This document shows positions 21,867 through 32,804 of a stretch of 64,000 nt of DNA, piece by piece. The stretch is from Timema cristinae. Taxonomy: Eukaryota; Arthropoda; Insecta; Phasmatodea; Timematidae. Location of the stretch: assembly GCA_039000515.1 (NCBI GenBank), contig JBCFYV010011135.1:25103725-25167724 (forward strand). The letters run 5' to 3'. A program made the translations under genes and the position numbers. Below the pieces are notes generated by a model. It was not told where the DNA came from, made no database searches, and saw only the letters and a program-made list of their open reading frames with translations. Position 1 is the stretch's first letter; each line of letters begins with the position of its first letter.

Positions 21867-22082
21867 TTCAGTAGCCATGTTGTCTAACGTGCTAATCTCA
21901 TTTTGGACTAGACTGCCAAGGATGGCGAAGATCACTTCAATACCAGTCGGGTCATTAAGGGTGGTTTTTTTATAAATTGTTTTCCAGCAAATGCGGGTGA
22001 ACCTCCTCTAAATTAAGCCCTAACCCATTAGTGTAATTAATACACAGGCGTATAACCTGAACAGGTAGTAAGACGTGGTAAA
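21867..22082 (+). mobile_element. tRNA-derived SINE, family C
   Basis: A box GTTGTCTAACGTGCTAATC, weak B box, middle module with a deletion, and a complete tail. The tail hairpin reads CCTG-AA-CAGG (22056-22065), a paired change from CCCG-AA-CGGG. Confidence 0.7.
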
Positions 22083-22708
22083 AAAAATCTATTTTAGATT
22101 GTTAGTTAAACACTTATAGACGCTTTAAAAAGATAAAAAATCAAGTGATATTGAAATCGGAAAATGATGTATGGAAAGTGTTCTATGTTATAAAATAAAT
22201 ACCCTCTCCCTTTCCACCCTACCCCTCTCCATTCCCCCCCCCCCCCCCCCAAAAAAAAACTCCTTTTAGAAACCTTAACCAACTCTTTTTTCTCTCTTTA
22301 AGAGCTTCGTTCTCCCCACGAGTGAATATATGAGCGAGCTATATGTTACAGAGTAAATGTACAGAGAAATAGACCCTCCCCCCCCCTTTATATCACTTCT
22401 TCCCGCGCCCTATCATCCCCCTCTAACCCCCCTTTGGCTCACCTGGTCACCCTAGTGCATTGTTCTAAAGTCTCTTCACCCGACCTTTTATGGTTAGTTG
22501 ACTTAGAACATTTGTTACTTTAATTTACAGGCGTTTGAATATTAAAGCCCCGCTATAGTCCAATTTTCAGGGAAGAAACTTATCTTAACGAGAGAAAAAG
22601 TTTTTTTTAAATCACCGTGTCTTAATATCGGTTCAGATGATAGGCATATATGATAATTACTCTTGAGGTTTAAGGATGAGAAAGAAAGTATTTTAAAGGT
22701 ATATAATA

Positions 22709-23625
22709 ATAATTCAATTTCCTTTATTATAGTGCTGGCCAACAGCCTTGAGACCTATAACAGGTCAGCACTTAAAAGTACACAAATACCATAAAAGCAC
22801 GTGTAATAACACAATTAAATAATTTATTATTATTATTATTATTTAGCACCGCGTCTTACTACCCGTTCGGTTTATACGCTTTAAGTACTAATTACGATAT
22901 TGGATTAGGAATTATGAAGGTTGAATTAGAGGAAGTGAACCCGCATTTGCGTGGAGGGAGAGTGGAAAACCGTCTAGGAAAAACCACCCCAGTTCAACCA
23001 ACCGAGATTCGAACCTTGATCTCCCCGTCCTAAGCAGTCGAGCTCAACAAGACTAGCGCGTTAGCCAACTACGCCACCGAGGCGGGCGGGTAATTAAATA
23101 ATAATTGATAGTAGTTAAATAATGATACATACTGATTGAATAATAACAAAAAATAGGACATACTAATATAAATGACAAAAATAATAAATAACAAACATGA
23201 GAGTAGTCAAAGGACTAGTATTTAAAAAGCAAATAATAAAACATAAAAATGCAAATCAAGGTATTCGAGGAAGAGACTCTACAGATCCTTAAATAACTCT
23301 CTTGAGTTTTGCTTTTCCTTTGTGATAAAAGTCGAATTCAACAAATCTGAAGTTAGCGCTGTTTATACAACGGCTTATAGGGCTCATGTTGTAAGAATTA
23401 TTAAGGAAAAATAATTTAAGATTGCGAGAGGCCCGAGAAGGGAAAGAATACCCTACGTGATCGAGGGCAAATTTACAAGAAATTACTATTGAAAATATTA
23501 AAAACAAAAAGGGCGTCACATTAAGGTCAAGCGGAAGAGAGTTTGGAGCCCTAAGAGATTTCGAATTCTGTCGTTATCATAATAAATCTGGTTTGTTAAG
23601 AATGTATCAAAGCACGCAGTGACTT
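22709..23625 (-). mobile_element. 5'-truncated LINE, same family as 4936-7355, split by a SINE
   Basis: On the minus strand the left end (22709-22830) is the LINE 3' end (GTTATAGGTCTCAAGG, CTGTTGGCCAGCACTA, AAAGGAAATTGAA). The part right of the SINE (23100-23625) encodes the C-terminal region, with SCKFALDHVG, FPSRASRN and SPISRCINSANFRFV matching the plus-strand copy at 6850-6990. The copy holds only the last ~650 bp of the family. It confirms that the 4936-7355 element is repetitive and fixes its 3' end. Confidence 0.85.
22836..23095 (-). mobile_element. tRNA-derived SINE, family B, full length
   Basis: Minus-strand head CCCGCCTCGGTGGCGTAG, B box AGGTTCGAATCTC, middle module and shared tail with (AAT)n. 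The duplication AATTAAATAAT flanks it inside the LINE. Confidence 0.9.
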
Positions 23626-23629
23626 AGTT

Positions 23630-24160
23630 ACTAAAGTTTCTAAAACAATTTTAATATATTCATACATCAATTAATGTGGTCTGCAGCTGTCACTTTGATA
23701 TATATTATAAATACCTATAGAATGATACAAATAATAATTAAAATTTTAACAAGTTTGGCCTCAAAGAAATATGTTTAAATGTTCTCTACTGTTCTTCCAA
23801 CCGAAATCAGAGTATAGATATAGTTTCACGTATTCATAGATACGCTATCGACTGAGCTAGGGTGTCGTAATCCATCTTAAACTAGTAGTCTTACAGTAGT
23901 AGTCTTACAATCTTTTGGTCTGCTAATCCTGTGAAAATGAAATAATGTGAAGAAATTATTAGACATTGAATACATTTTATATTAAAGTACAGTGTAGTTT
24001 TTAATAATTATTGTACCAGTAAACCCTTTCGAATCTTTAGCACATTCAACATTCCCCCCCCCCCCCAAAAAAAAATATAATTAGTCTTTTGTTGGGTTGT
24101 TGAAATTAAATACTCGGTGTATACACAAAATAGCAAAGAGAGTTTATTTTCAGTAATTGA
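23630..24160. other. No gene recognised
   Basis: AT-rich, with a poly-C then poly-A run near 24054-24075. Nothing else assigned. Confidence 0.35.
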
Positions 24161-24524
24161 TATAAAAATATTGTTATATTTTTCGTTTAACTTGAATTTT
24201 TAAACAAACAATGAGTTTTAACGTAAACTGAGTATGCTATGTCAGACGTCGGTAAAAAATCCTGTCCACTGATACCTTATTCATCGCTGTAGGCTTTGTA
24301 TTGGTTGATAAAGAGGGGTGTTGACAACAGAAATAATATATAAAAATATTGTTAGATTTTTCTGTTAACTTAAAATTTTAAACTATGTGTTTTAACCTAA
24401 ACTGAGTATGGTTTATTGTCGGAAGTCAATAAAAAGTTATATCCACTGATACCTTATACTTCGCTATTAGCTTTGTATTAGTTGATAAATAGAGGTGTTG
24501 ATAACAGAAATAATATATAGTATG
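24161..24524 (+). repeat. Tandem duplication, about 180-bp unit, 2 copies
   Basis: Copy 1 runs 24161-24338 and copy 2 24339-24524. Both begin TATAAAAATATTGTTA, contain AAACTGAGTATG and CCACTGATACCTTAT, and end ACAGAAATAATATATA. They differ by about 15%, so the duplication is not recent. Confidence 0.85.
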
Positions 24525-24548
24525 ACAGCTATGTTGATAAATGACTAG

Positions 24549-24826
24549 ATGGTGACTTGGTGGTCTAGGGTAAGGTGTCAGACTTCTATGCTGGCGCCGG
24601 GTTCAATCCTCGGTCCCAGCACAGATTTATCTGATTTCCAAACCTTTCCTTCACCTCTGACAAGATATCTGTGAATGTGAGGAATGCCAGGCCTCCACCG
24701 TGGTTCGGATTCCACGTTAAACTGTAGGTCCTTCATTTCATCTCACAATCACCTACCATTACACATTAGCGTAAGTGCGTATAACCGAACGGGTAGTAAG
24801 ACGCGGTGCTAATAATAATAATAATA
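24549..24826 (+). mobile_element. tRNA-derived SINE, family A
   Basis: Complete with 1-base losses in homopolymers (GTCTAGGGTAAGG and GGCGCCGGG). The perfect 13-bp duplication GATAAATGACTAG lies at 24536-24548 and 24827-24839. Confidence 0.92.
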
Positions 24827-24837
24827 GATAAATGACT

Positions 24838-25392
24838 AGGTAGGTGTGTTCGTCTCAAGACCCAATGCTCATGAGTTCAAACGCACCGTGGTCAACGAAT
24901 TTTTCTGAACGGTCTGTAGGTGACCTGGTGGTCTAGGAGGTAAGGTGTCAAGACTTCTGTGCTGGCGGCCGGGTTCAATCCTCGGTCCCGGCACAGATTT
25001 ATCTGATTACCAAACCCTTCCTTCACCTCTGACAAGACGTGTATTAATCACAACTTGTGAATGTGTGGAATACCAGGCCTCCACCGTGGTTCGGATTCCA
25101 CGTTAAACTGTAGGTCCTCCATTTCATCTCACAATCACCCTACCATTACACATTAGCGTAAGTGTGTATAAACCGAACGGGTAGTAAGACGCGGTGCTAA
25201 TAATAATAATAATAATAATAATAATTGAACAGTCTGTAGCACAACTTCCTTCGGAGGAAGAACTCTGGAATGTATTTATAAATACCTTTCCCGGCAAATT
25301 GATAGGTTCTTTTGTTCTCGCTCATAGAAATTATTTTGTGTTGATATAATCAGTCGTTTTATGAAGTGAATGTTAAATACCTCAATTTTTTT
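24838..25392 (+). mobile_element. tRNA-derived SINE, family D, interrupted
   Basis: Left part 24838-24919 has the tRNA-like head (CAAGACCCAATGCTCATGAG then TTCAAACGC). The right part 25240-25392 continues with GCACAACTTCCTTCGGAGG, CTTTCCCGGCAAATTGATAG and ends GAATGTTAAATACCTC. A family A copy (24920-25225) separates them, with duplication TGAACRGTCTGTAG on both sides. The tail differs from that of A-C. Confidence 0.8.
24920..25225 (+). mobile_element. tRNA-derived SINE, family A (A2 subfamily)
   Basis: Carries the A2 mark: AAGACGTGTATTAATCAC and AACTTGTGAATGTGTGGAA in place of AAGACATCTTGTGAATG. Nested inside a family D SINE with a 14-bp duplication (24906-24919 and 25226-25239, one mismatch). 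Confidence 0.92.
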
Positions 25393-25399
25393 TCTCTAA

Positions 25400-26177
25400 A
25401 TCTCGTATTTCTAAGATAGTCCTGTACAGTCAACTGTAAAAGTATTAGCCTTCTATTACAGTAAAGGATTATGTTTGTATTTTATAAAATGCCCTTTATA
25501 CCATAACCCTACTCTAGATGTATTTACTACCTATCTATATATAATATTTATGAAACAAAGGATCCGTACACAACACATCAAGAGACGAACGATCAAAAAA
25601 CACATTATTTAACTGGCATGACTTAGAATACAAATGCAACATTTCAAAAACTTAAACTCTATTCTTCACCGTTGTTTCTTGCGACAGTTTCCTCACGGAG
25701 GTGATAAAAGAAAACACATAACATTTATAGCCATTTTTTTTAAAAGCGTAAACCTCCATAAAACAAGATTACAATATATAAAGTAGACTATAGCGTTTTC
25801 CTGGAGACACTCATTTATATAACAAAAACCGAAGTAGTTCCAGTTTAAAAAAACAACCAAATAGAAGCAAAGGGGTCTTAAAGTACCCATTTCAACACCT
25901 ATATAAGTTTTGTGGGTTACTATCATGCTATCTTAGTAAATGAGTTCTCCCTGTTTATTGGGTTAAACATTATAAAAAAAACCTTCCCTTTCTAATGCGG
26001 TTTTATATTCGCATTAATCCTTACCAACATTTTACTCCCTATTTGATTCTTAGAGAGAGTTTTATCGCTCTGGTGTTATGAGCTATAGTCGCGAAATATC
26101 TCCGTATTGCCTTAAGGATTTGGTACGTCTATTAGTTTGAAACGCAACATAAATTTACCATTAAATTTAACCAAATG
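25400..26177. other. No gene recognised
   Basis: AT-rich. The minus-strand open frame at 25693-25926 has no recognisable domain. Confidence 0.35.
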
Positions 26178-27009
26178 CAGTGGCGGCTCGTGTATAGGCA
26201 CTGAGGAACTGCAGCAGCCCTTATTTCCACTTGATATTATTGATAACATTTAATATAATGAGTCCTTTTTTCTTTAATTCCTTCTTTATTTTTGTAGTAC
26301 AATATATATTTATTAAGCTTAATGTCAGTACTTTAATAGCCATCCCCCAGTTTATGAAAAAGATACAAAAATCTATGTATTGAACTGTGTGCTTCACAGT
26401 GCCAGTGACGTGGTTTTTCAATGTTGTGCGCATACGCACATAGGAGAGGGTGGGGAGGAAGGTGGGACTGCCAGGTAGAGAGAGCACTGTTGCTCTCGCA
26501 GTGCCGTCTCTGGCGTGATGGTGGAAGATTTTTTTTTTTTTTTACTCAGCGTGTGTTGTGCTTAAAAACCGTGTACCATATTCTTGAATGTGATAAAGTT
26601 TAGAAGAGTGTAGAATTAGATTATTATTCTGCTTCCAGCTATTCTATTTGATTCATTATTTTCGGTTCTTTTATTTAACAGATATACTAAATGCATTTGC
26701 AGTACTTTCAATGGAGGAAAATGTCCTCAATTGTCATCCAGAGATCAAGGAAAATATTATTGAACTTTTTGCGCAAATTAAAACAATAAGAATTGATTTC
26801 ATTTTTAAATGAATATATCAAGCTTGAACTGTAACAATTTAAGTTAACGTAAGTAAAAAAAAAAAAAAAATTTGTTCAGATTTTTATAAAGTTCCTGAAT
26901 AAATTTTCTTTTTATAAATGTTTTTTTTTCCTTTTACACAATTTTAAAACAAAGGATAAACATTTTCTGGAGCAGCACCCCCACTAATTTTAGCTACGAG
27001 CCACCATTT
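26178..27009 (+). mobile_element. hAT-type DNA transposon remnant
   Basis: Left end CAGTGGCGGCTCGT and the complement of the right end (AAATGGTGGCTCGT) form an inverted repeat typical of hAT elements. Flanking 8-mers ACCAAATG and TCCAAATT share six of eight bases, fitting an 8-bp target duplication. The element has lost most of its gene; a GC-rich 5' block (26400-26520) and the last coding exon remain. Confidence 0.75.
26682..26812 (+). pseudogene. hAT transposase C-terminus, ZMYM1-like (fragment)
   Basis: After an acceptor (TTATTTAACAG), 42 codons encode ILNAFAVLSMEENVLN, then HPEIKENIIELFAQ and IKTIRIDFIFK before a TGA. This is the end of the hAT dimerisation region as seen in the zinc-finger MYM-type-1-like transposases common in arthropods (LxxLAxLSIE...RR/IDxIYK, from memory). 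The catalytic domain is absent, so it cannot work. Confidence 0.7.
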
Positions 27010-27148
27010 TCCAAATTTAAAGGGCTTTTTACGTCCACCAAGAAGAATATTCCAATATTCCACTTTCAAAGCCAGACTCTGCGCTAATTTCATGAGTATA
27101 ATTCCGTAGTACGCCCCAATTGTGGTGCTGTACTAATTACAGGTTGGC

Positions 27149-27276
27149 ATGCCAGGCCTCCACCGTGGTTCGGATCCCGCGTTAAACTGTAGGTCCTCCA
27201 TTTCATCTCACAACCACCCTACCATTACACATTAGCGTAAGAGCGTATAACCCGAACGGGTAGTAAGACGCGGTGC

Positions 27277-27306
<30 letters not shown>
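27149..27306 (+). mobile_element. SINE family A, 5'-truncated
   Basis: Begins inside the body (ATGCCAGGCCTCCACCGTGG) and is complete to the (AAT)n tail. The duplication TACAGGTTGGC (27138-27148 and 27307-27317) shows that truncation happened at insertion. Confidence 0.9.
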
Positions 27307-27309
<3 letters not shown>

Positions 27310-27453
27310 AGGTTGGCCTCTAAGGTTTTGGGGTAAAGTACTAGCTTCAGAACCCAATGCCCATGGGTTCAAACCCAGCCAAGAGTCAATGGATTTTTCT
27401 TGAGTGATAAAAAGTTACTTTGAAGGGAAAGTAAAAGCGTCTGTCCCTTGTTG

Positions 27454-27456
27454 TTG

Positions 27457-27498
<42 letters not shown>

Positions 27499-27730
27499 GC
27501 ACCGCGTCTTACTACCCGTTCGGGTTATACGCACTTACGCTAATGTGTAATGTTAGGGTGATTGTGAGATGAAATGAAGGACCTACAGTTTAACGTGGAA
27601 TCCGAACCACGGTGGTGGCCTGGGATTCCCCACATTCACAAGAGGTCTTGTCAGAGGTGAAGGAAGGGTTTGGTAATCAGATAAATCTGTGCCGGGACCG
27701 AGGATTGAACCCCGGCCGCCAGCACAGAAA
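27454..27730 (-). mobile_element. SINE family A, reverse, 5'-truncated
   Basis: Tail-first on the plus strand. It lacks the first ~28 bp, the head starting at TTCTGTGCTGGCGGCC. The 12-bp duplication TGTCCCTTGTTG lies at 27442-27453 and 27731-27742. Confidence 0.92.
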
Positions 27731-28139
27731 TGTCCCTTGTTGATTGTGGCTTGTAAAAGAATGCTAGAAGGTATGTTAAAATACCTTTCCCTGATAAATT
27801 GATAGGCTCTTTCGCTCTCTTTAATATAAATTGTCGTGTGCTGATTTAATTAGTGGTTTAAGAAAGTTAACGTTAAACACCTTCAATAATAAGAAAGAAA
27901 AAAAATACTAATTACAGGACGATACCTACTTAAACCATAATGGAACGGCCAGGTTTAATATGCGAAAGTGGGCTATCCCACTCGAGTTTAGGTAGGTGTC
28001 ATCTTTTTATATTTGGTATGTCACCCAACTTGAGGCGTGATTGTGAAACTGGCCTTGAGAATTGCTAAACAAGGGGAAAGTGGTGGTTTTATATTACCCG
28101 CATAACTTTTTACCATATTATTATTGTTATTTCATGTGT

Positions 28140-28330
28140 ATCTATAATAATAAAAGGAAGTGTTTGTTTGTTTGTGATGCCCAGCCAAATCTACAGCACG
28201 CATAAATTTGAAATTTTTAACATAGGTGGACGTAAGGGGGTCCAATTGCTCCTCTAAGCCGAATTTATAAAAAAATTAATTAGTTTTTAAATTAGGTTAT
28301 TTTTAACAAATTTTTGAAGAAAATATTTTT
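28140..28330 (+). repeat. Dispersed-repeat relic (TATAATAATAAAAGGAAG type)
   Basis: TCTATAATAATAAAAGGAAG then TGTTTGTTTGTTTGTGATGC and GTGGACGTAAGGGGGTCC. It resembles 5' ends of repeats widespread in animals; the class is unknown to me. Confidence 0.35.
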
Positions 28331-28339
28331 TAATCTGGT

Positions 28340-29770
28340 TTAGAATTACGTTTCAGAGATAGTTTATTTCTATAATATTATTTTTATTTCTATTTTTATT
28401 TCTATAATATTATTTTCCAAATTTAACATTATTATTATTATTATTATTTTCTCTTTATTTTCTCTTTTTTCTCTTTTCTATTATTATTATCATCATCAGT
28501 TTTCTATAAATATTAACCACAACCAAGGAATTTATTTCTACTCCCAAAAACAGTTGGCACAATTTGTTTCTAACAGTTTAATTCAAAATTCAAGATGTGT
28601 AATCCCAAGCTCTAGATATTAGAGGGATTCTATACAAAAAAAAATTTAATTTTATTAAATAATTTAGAAAAAATAGGAGTGCGAAGTGTAAACAATATTA
28701 TGTTTTTTTTTGTGTGAAATATATTAGGGTACACAACCCATCTCCTAGAAGGAGGGTAATCTCACTGTTCTCCTTCAGTGACCAATTTAGTTTTAATACG
28801 ACGAGGACGAAGGCTAAGTTAAAAAGGACAACAAAATTATATGTATCTAAACCTAAGGATAAATGGCATAATTATAATAGTAAAAAAATTCATGTCTTAA
28901 TGAAACTTTGCTTTTATTTCAATTAGCCTCATATTCAAGAACATATCACTTCTTCAAAGAATCTAAGCATATTCTTTTTTTTTATACAATATCCGTAAAA
29001 GCTGAATAATAACAATCTATTATTATTGTTTTTTTTTACAAGACTTTCTATTATAGTACGTGTATTAAATTTTAATGTCTAGCATTATAAACATGGCGTA
29101 TAACAATATAAAAAACTTAAATGAGAATTTTAGCAATGACTTATTTTAGTGCAAGTCAAAATTGTAACTAACAGTATTATAGTTCCGTGATTGCCCCATT
29201 AAAGATCAGCCTACGCATGACGTCTCCACAAATTCCGGAATCCTCCAAAATTAGAAGTAATACAGAATAAACTTAGAAATTCTCACATTAAACGTTAAGG
29301 ATAATTCCTAACTTTATCATAAGAAAAAATTATTATTACCATTCTGCCATGTTCAAGAACTATGCAAAATAATTCCTAAGTTAGATACATAACGTTAACT
29401 ATACAAGAATAATTATTAACGTCCCGCATTCCAACAACTAAATCATTAAGGCCTAATATTATAAAACTTCTTAATATGGATATTAAGACAACACGCTTTG
29501 AAAACATAATTTTAAAGTTAAATAACTGAATCCAAGTTGATAAACAAGATTTGGCTAACATTAGAAAAAATTCAAAACTCGCCTTAAAAACTTCCCCACA
29601 TTACTTTGTATTATAAGTAAAGTCCTATTTATCATGCGTAACATAAGTGAAGTTATTTTAATATTTAGTAAAATGAATATTCATCTATGACGGTAAATAA
29701 CAATAAATATACGTAAAGCCAAAAGGAATTTTAGAAAATTACATAATATTTATTTTTAAGCCGAAAAAGA
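28340..29770. other. No gene recognised
   Basis: Very AT-rich with (TTA)n and T runs. Short open frames (28714-28926, 29376-29561) are compositionally ordinary and unsupported. Confidence 0.35.
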
Positions 29771-29819
29771 ATTTCTCCTTACATTATATGAGTCTGCCTT
29801 TGAAGCCTAGGCTTCGTCA

Positions 29820-30068
29820 ATGTCCGAGCCTAATCCAAGAGTGGCTGCTATCTTGGTGAACAGTCTCTTATATGGCGCAACTATCGAACACTCGAGACGG
29901 AATTACACCAAGGAGGGGATCACAGATTATAAACACATGGAAAGGGGGAGATGCGTGGTACTAGGTGCGTTGAGAACATTCTATCAAGGCCTAGGCTATT
30001 CCACGCTGTTCTCGGCGTCCATGTTCTTGAGACAAGTGGTGGTGCGTAGCGGCAAAATGCAGCACTAG
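29820..30068 (+). CDS. Candidate exon; weak Mpv17/PMP22-family resemblance
   Basis: A GC-richer island with an 82-codon open frame from an ATG at 29820. The peptide (ILVNSLLYGATIEHSRR, KEGITDYKHM, GRCVVLGALRTFYQG) loosely follows the N-terminal pattern of Mpv17/PMP22 membrane proteins: a first hydrophobic helix ending LxYG, a charged loop, a short [IV]DY segment, then GRxxVLG. The conserved Trp/Tyr that should follow (WYxxLD) is not present in this frame, and no other exon was found. It could be a terminal exon, a decayed retrocopy, or chance. No splice site decides the start. Confidence 0.28.
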   Translation: MSEPNPRVAAILVNSLLYGATIEHSRRNYTKEGITDYKHMERGRCVVLGALRTFYQGLGYSTLFSASMFLRQVVVRSGKMQH

Positions 30069-30079
30069 GATCATCGCTC

Positions 30080-30720
30080 TTAGATGTTGCACTGTTGTTA
30101 TCGTGTGTGGACGTCCTTTTCCGCTCGCTCGTCCGGTCGGTGAAATTGGGTAAGCGCTGTTCTTGTTGACTCTCCCTTTTTTAGACGCCTTGCAGCAATA
30201 ATTGCTACAAATGGAGTAATCCATTGTCTGTGTCATTTGTACTCTCTTCTTCTTTGTGTTTGATAAAGGCAACAATGTTGAAATATTATTATATTTGTGT
30301 TAAAATGTGTGTGTGACTACTTCTACTATAGAAGACAGAAGAAAGGAAGAAGATGTCACCTTTGTGCATTGGATTCTTCCCACATCTTTCCTCTTTCCCT
30401 AGGTGGGCTTTCTTCATCAAATTTATTCTTATTCTTAGTAGTTTATTTTTCCTCTTTCTTTAGTTTTATCAATTTCCTTTATTATAAAATTATCTAGCCA
30501 TTGGGCCACCTCATTTTTGAATCGTTTCAGAGATAAATAAAGTTTCCATTTGAAATCGGGCACCATGGTGAGAGGGCTTATATAATTCTTATACCACCGT
30601 GAGTCACGGGCAACGCCATGCGGTATTGCTATTTGATAATATTGTTATCAAAATGACAGCTGCAGATCACAAGACTTGACGTATGAATACATGAAAGTAG
30701 GTTTAGTATTTTTTTATAGA
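30080..30720. other. No gene recognised
   Basis: Moderate GC to about 30280, then AT-rich with an AATAAA at 30536. This could be 3' untranslated sequence if the 29820 frame is real. Confidence 0.25.
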
Positions 30721-30967
30721 CCCCTTTCAGTGGTCACATCGTCTAACACGATGAGCTCGCAGTAGACTATACGGACGATGACGTAGAGATTTAAGTTCGA
30801 ATCTCAATCGGGTGTACTGATGGTGGTTTTACTTAAATGGTTTTCTACTTTTCTTCCACGCGAATGTTGGTACACTTCCTCTAAGTTTTACCTTTCTAAC
30901 CTCTAAAACCATTATCGTAATTAGTATATAAGCGTATAAGCCAAACGGATAGTAAAATGCAGTGCTA
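30721..30967 (+). mobile_element. tRNA-derived SINE, family C
   Basis: Head CCTTTCAGTGGTCACATCG, B box AAGTTCGAATCTC, middle module, and shared tail with substitutions (AAGCCAAACGGATAG). It lies opposite the family C copy at 31130-31380. Confidence 0.8.
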
Positions 30968-31129
30968 AAAAAAGTATTTTTCAATCTGTCAGATACTATG
31001 TTCATTCGTAAGACTGGATCTATCAACACTATGGAGTACTCGGTTATACGCATGCGCAGAGTGACTTCTCTCATTGGAACAGGAATTGAGCCTGTTTTTT
31101 GTTTTTTCTTCCACTCGACCACCATTTTT

Positions 31130-31380
31130 TATTTTAGCATCGCTTCTTTCTACCCGTTCGGGTTATTTATACGCTTATGAACTAATTACGATGATGATTT
31201 TAGGGATTAGAAAATTAATATTACATCGTCGATAAAATGCACCTGCATTTGCATTTATGAGGAGGGGGAAACACCCTCCGTACACCCAACTGAGATTCGA
31301 ACCTCGATCTCCCCGTCATCGGCCAGTCTAGTCTACAGCGAGAGTAACGTCTTAGACCATGTGACCACCGAAGTGGGTCA
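31130..31380 (-). mobile_element. tRNA-derived SINE, family C
   Basis: Minus-strand head ACCCACTTCGGTGGTCAC, A box GGTCTAAGACGTTACTCTCG, B box AGGTTCGAATCTC, and tail with intact CCCGAACGGG. Confidence 0.85.
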
Positions 31381-31389
31381 TAAAGTATC

Positions 31390-32265
31390 GAGTTTGGATT
31401 AGTTCCATCAAACCATCTCGGATGTACGAACAGACAGACGGATAAAATTGAAGGATTTTGTCTTTTTTTTAGTTGGAGGGGGGGTTGGGGGGGGGGGCAC
31501 ATAAAAGTAGAGATAATTCATAATCTCAAGGTTGAAAATGTCTACCCGTACCATACTTGCTTTATATAAGAGAACAAAATAATTTAATAGCTTTATTTCA
31601 AGGCCAAGGTCTTGGGTTTTCAGGTTTAATTTAATATCGTAGCTTAGAAAATTGTCTGCGGTAGTAATCTAAATACTTATAAAGTCAAGATCTTCTTTAA
31701 AAACATCTTGGGGTGTTTTTTTTTCTCTTATATATCTCCTCTTTAGACGCTCTTTTGAGTTATTGACTTCGAAAAAAAGAAGGTACCGTAGTTATTTCTT
31801 AACGTCCTGAAATCAAGAGTCCTCGTAAGAATAAAAGAAAGATATAAAAAAAAAATGGTGGAGGTAGGTGGTATGAGTGAGGGGGGGGGGAAGAGGGGAA
31901 ATAGCCTTCTCAAACTTTGAAGAGAAAATATAACATCTCTAGTAATAATAAAAAAAAGAACATATAAAAAAAAGTGTACTTCTCTTCTGTCCATTCACAA
32001 TCTCAAGTGTAATAAATAGTGGTCTGTTTTTTTTTATCTCCCCGAGTATATCCATAGACTTACCAATTACTATCATCGGCCTCAACAGCCATTCGTGGTC
32101 CGTAGAACTTTCCAGGACTGACATAAAAAAATTAAAAAATTATTTTTTAACTGATCGATTTGATATATTTTGTATTATTTTACTGCAGCAATAATATCTA
32201 TTTTTAACACCACTTCATTACTAAGCATTCAGATTATGCACATTTTAATTACTTTATTAATAACC
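31390..32265. other. No gene recognised
   Basis: G-rich and T-rich runs (31480-31497, 31878-31890). The open frames across them are low-complexity. Confidence 0.35.
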
Positions 32266-32271
32266 TGCTTC

Positions 32272-32521
32272 ACCCACTTCGGTGGCCACATGGTCTATGG
32301 CTACTCTTGCAGTAGACTAAACTACCGATTATGGTGAGATCAAGGTTCGAAGTTCGATTGGGTATATTGAGATTTTTTTTTGTTTTTTTCAAAATGGTTT
32401 TGCCAGTCTTCCTTCTCGTAAATACTAGTACACTTCCTCTAAATATAACCTTTCTAATCCTTAAAAACCTCTAGTGTAACTAGAACATAAGCGTGTAGCC
32501 CGAATAGGTAGTAAAACACGC
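32272..32521 (+). mobile_element. tRNA-derived SINE, family C
   Basis: Head CCCACTTCGGTGGCCACATG, A box, altered B box, middle module, tail with GCGTGTAGCCCGAATAGG and GTAGTAAAAC. Confidence 0.8.
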
Positions 32522-32524
32522 AAA

Positions 32525-32800
32525 ATTACTTAAAGGAGTCTCCACGTAAAGGATGTTCGATTGGTTGTCTACATTCAGGCGTCCCCCTGACAGCGGTACA
32601 TTAGTACCCGGCTAATCTTTCCACTACCGGGCTTACGAACAATATGGCCCAGACACGCTAGATTATATTTTGTGATAAGAGTTTGTACAGTAGTTGTATT
32701 ATTGACGGTATAAAGATCTTCCTACTCGAAGGTGATTGTGTTATCCGATAGTTCGCGACTATTCGATCGCTCACTAATTTTTAGCTAACAATTTTCCTCA
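32525..32800. other. No gene recognised
   Basis: No exon or repeat family identified. Confidence 0.3.
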
Positions 32801-32804
32801 CGTC

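Larger units (their letters stand above)
27138..27885 (+). mobile_element. tRNA-derived SINE, family D, interrupted twice
   Basis: Pieces at 27138-27148, 27307-27453 and 27731-27885. Head: GGTTGGCCTCTAAGG, TTTTGGGGTAAAGTAC and B box GGGTTCAAACCC. Later parts match the other D copies (CTTTCCCTGATAAATTGATAG, GTTAACGTTAAACACC). One family A copy entered the head in the same direction, another the body in reverse. Confidence 0.8.
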
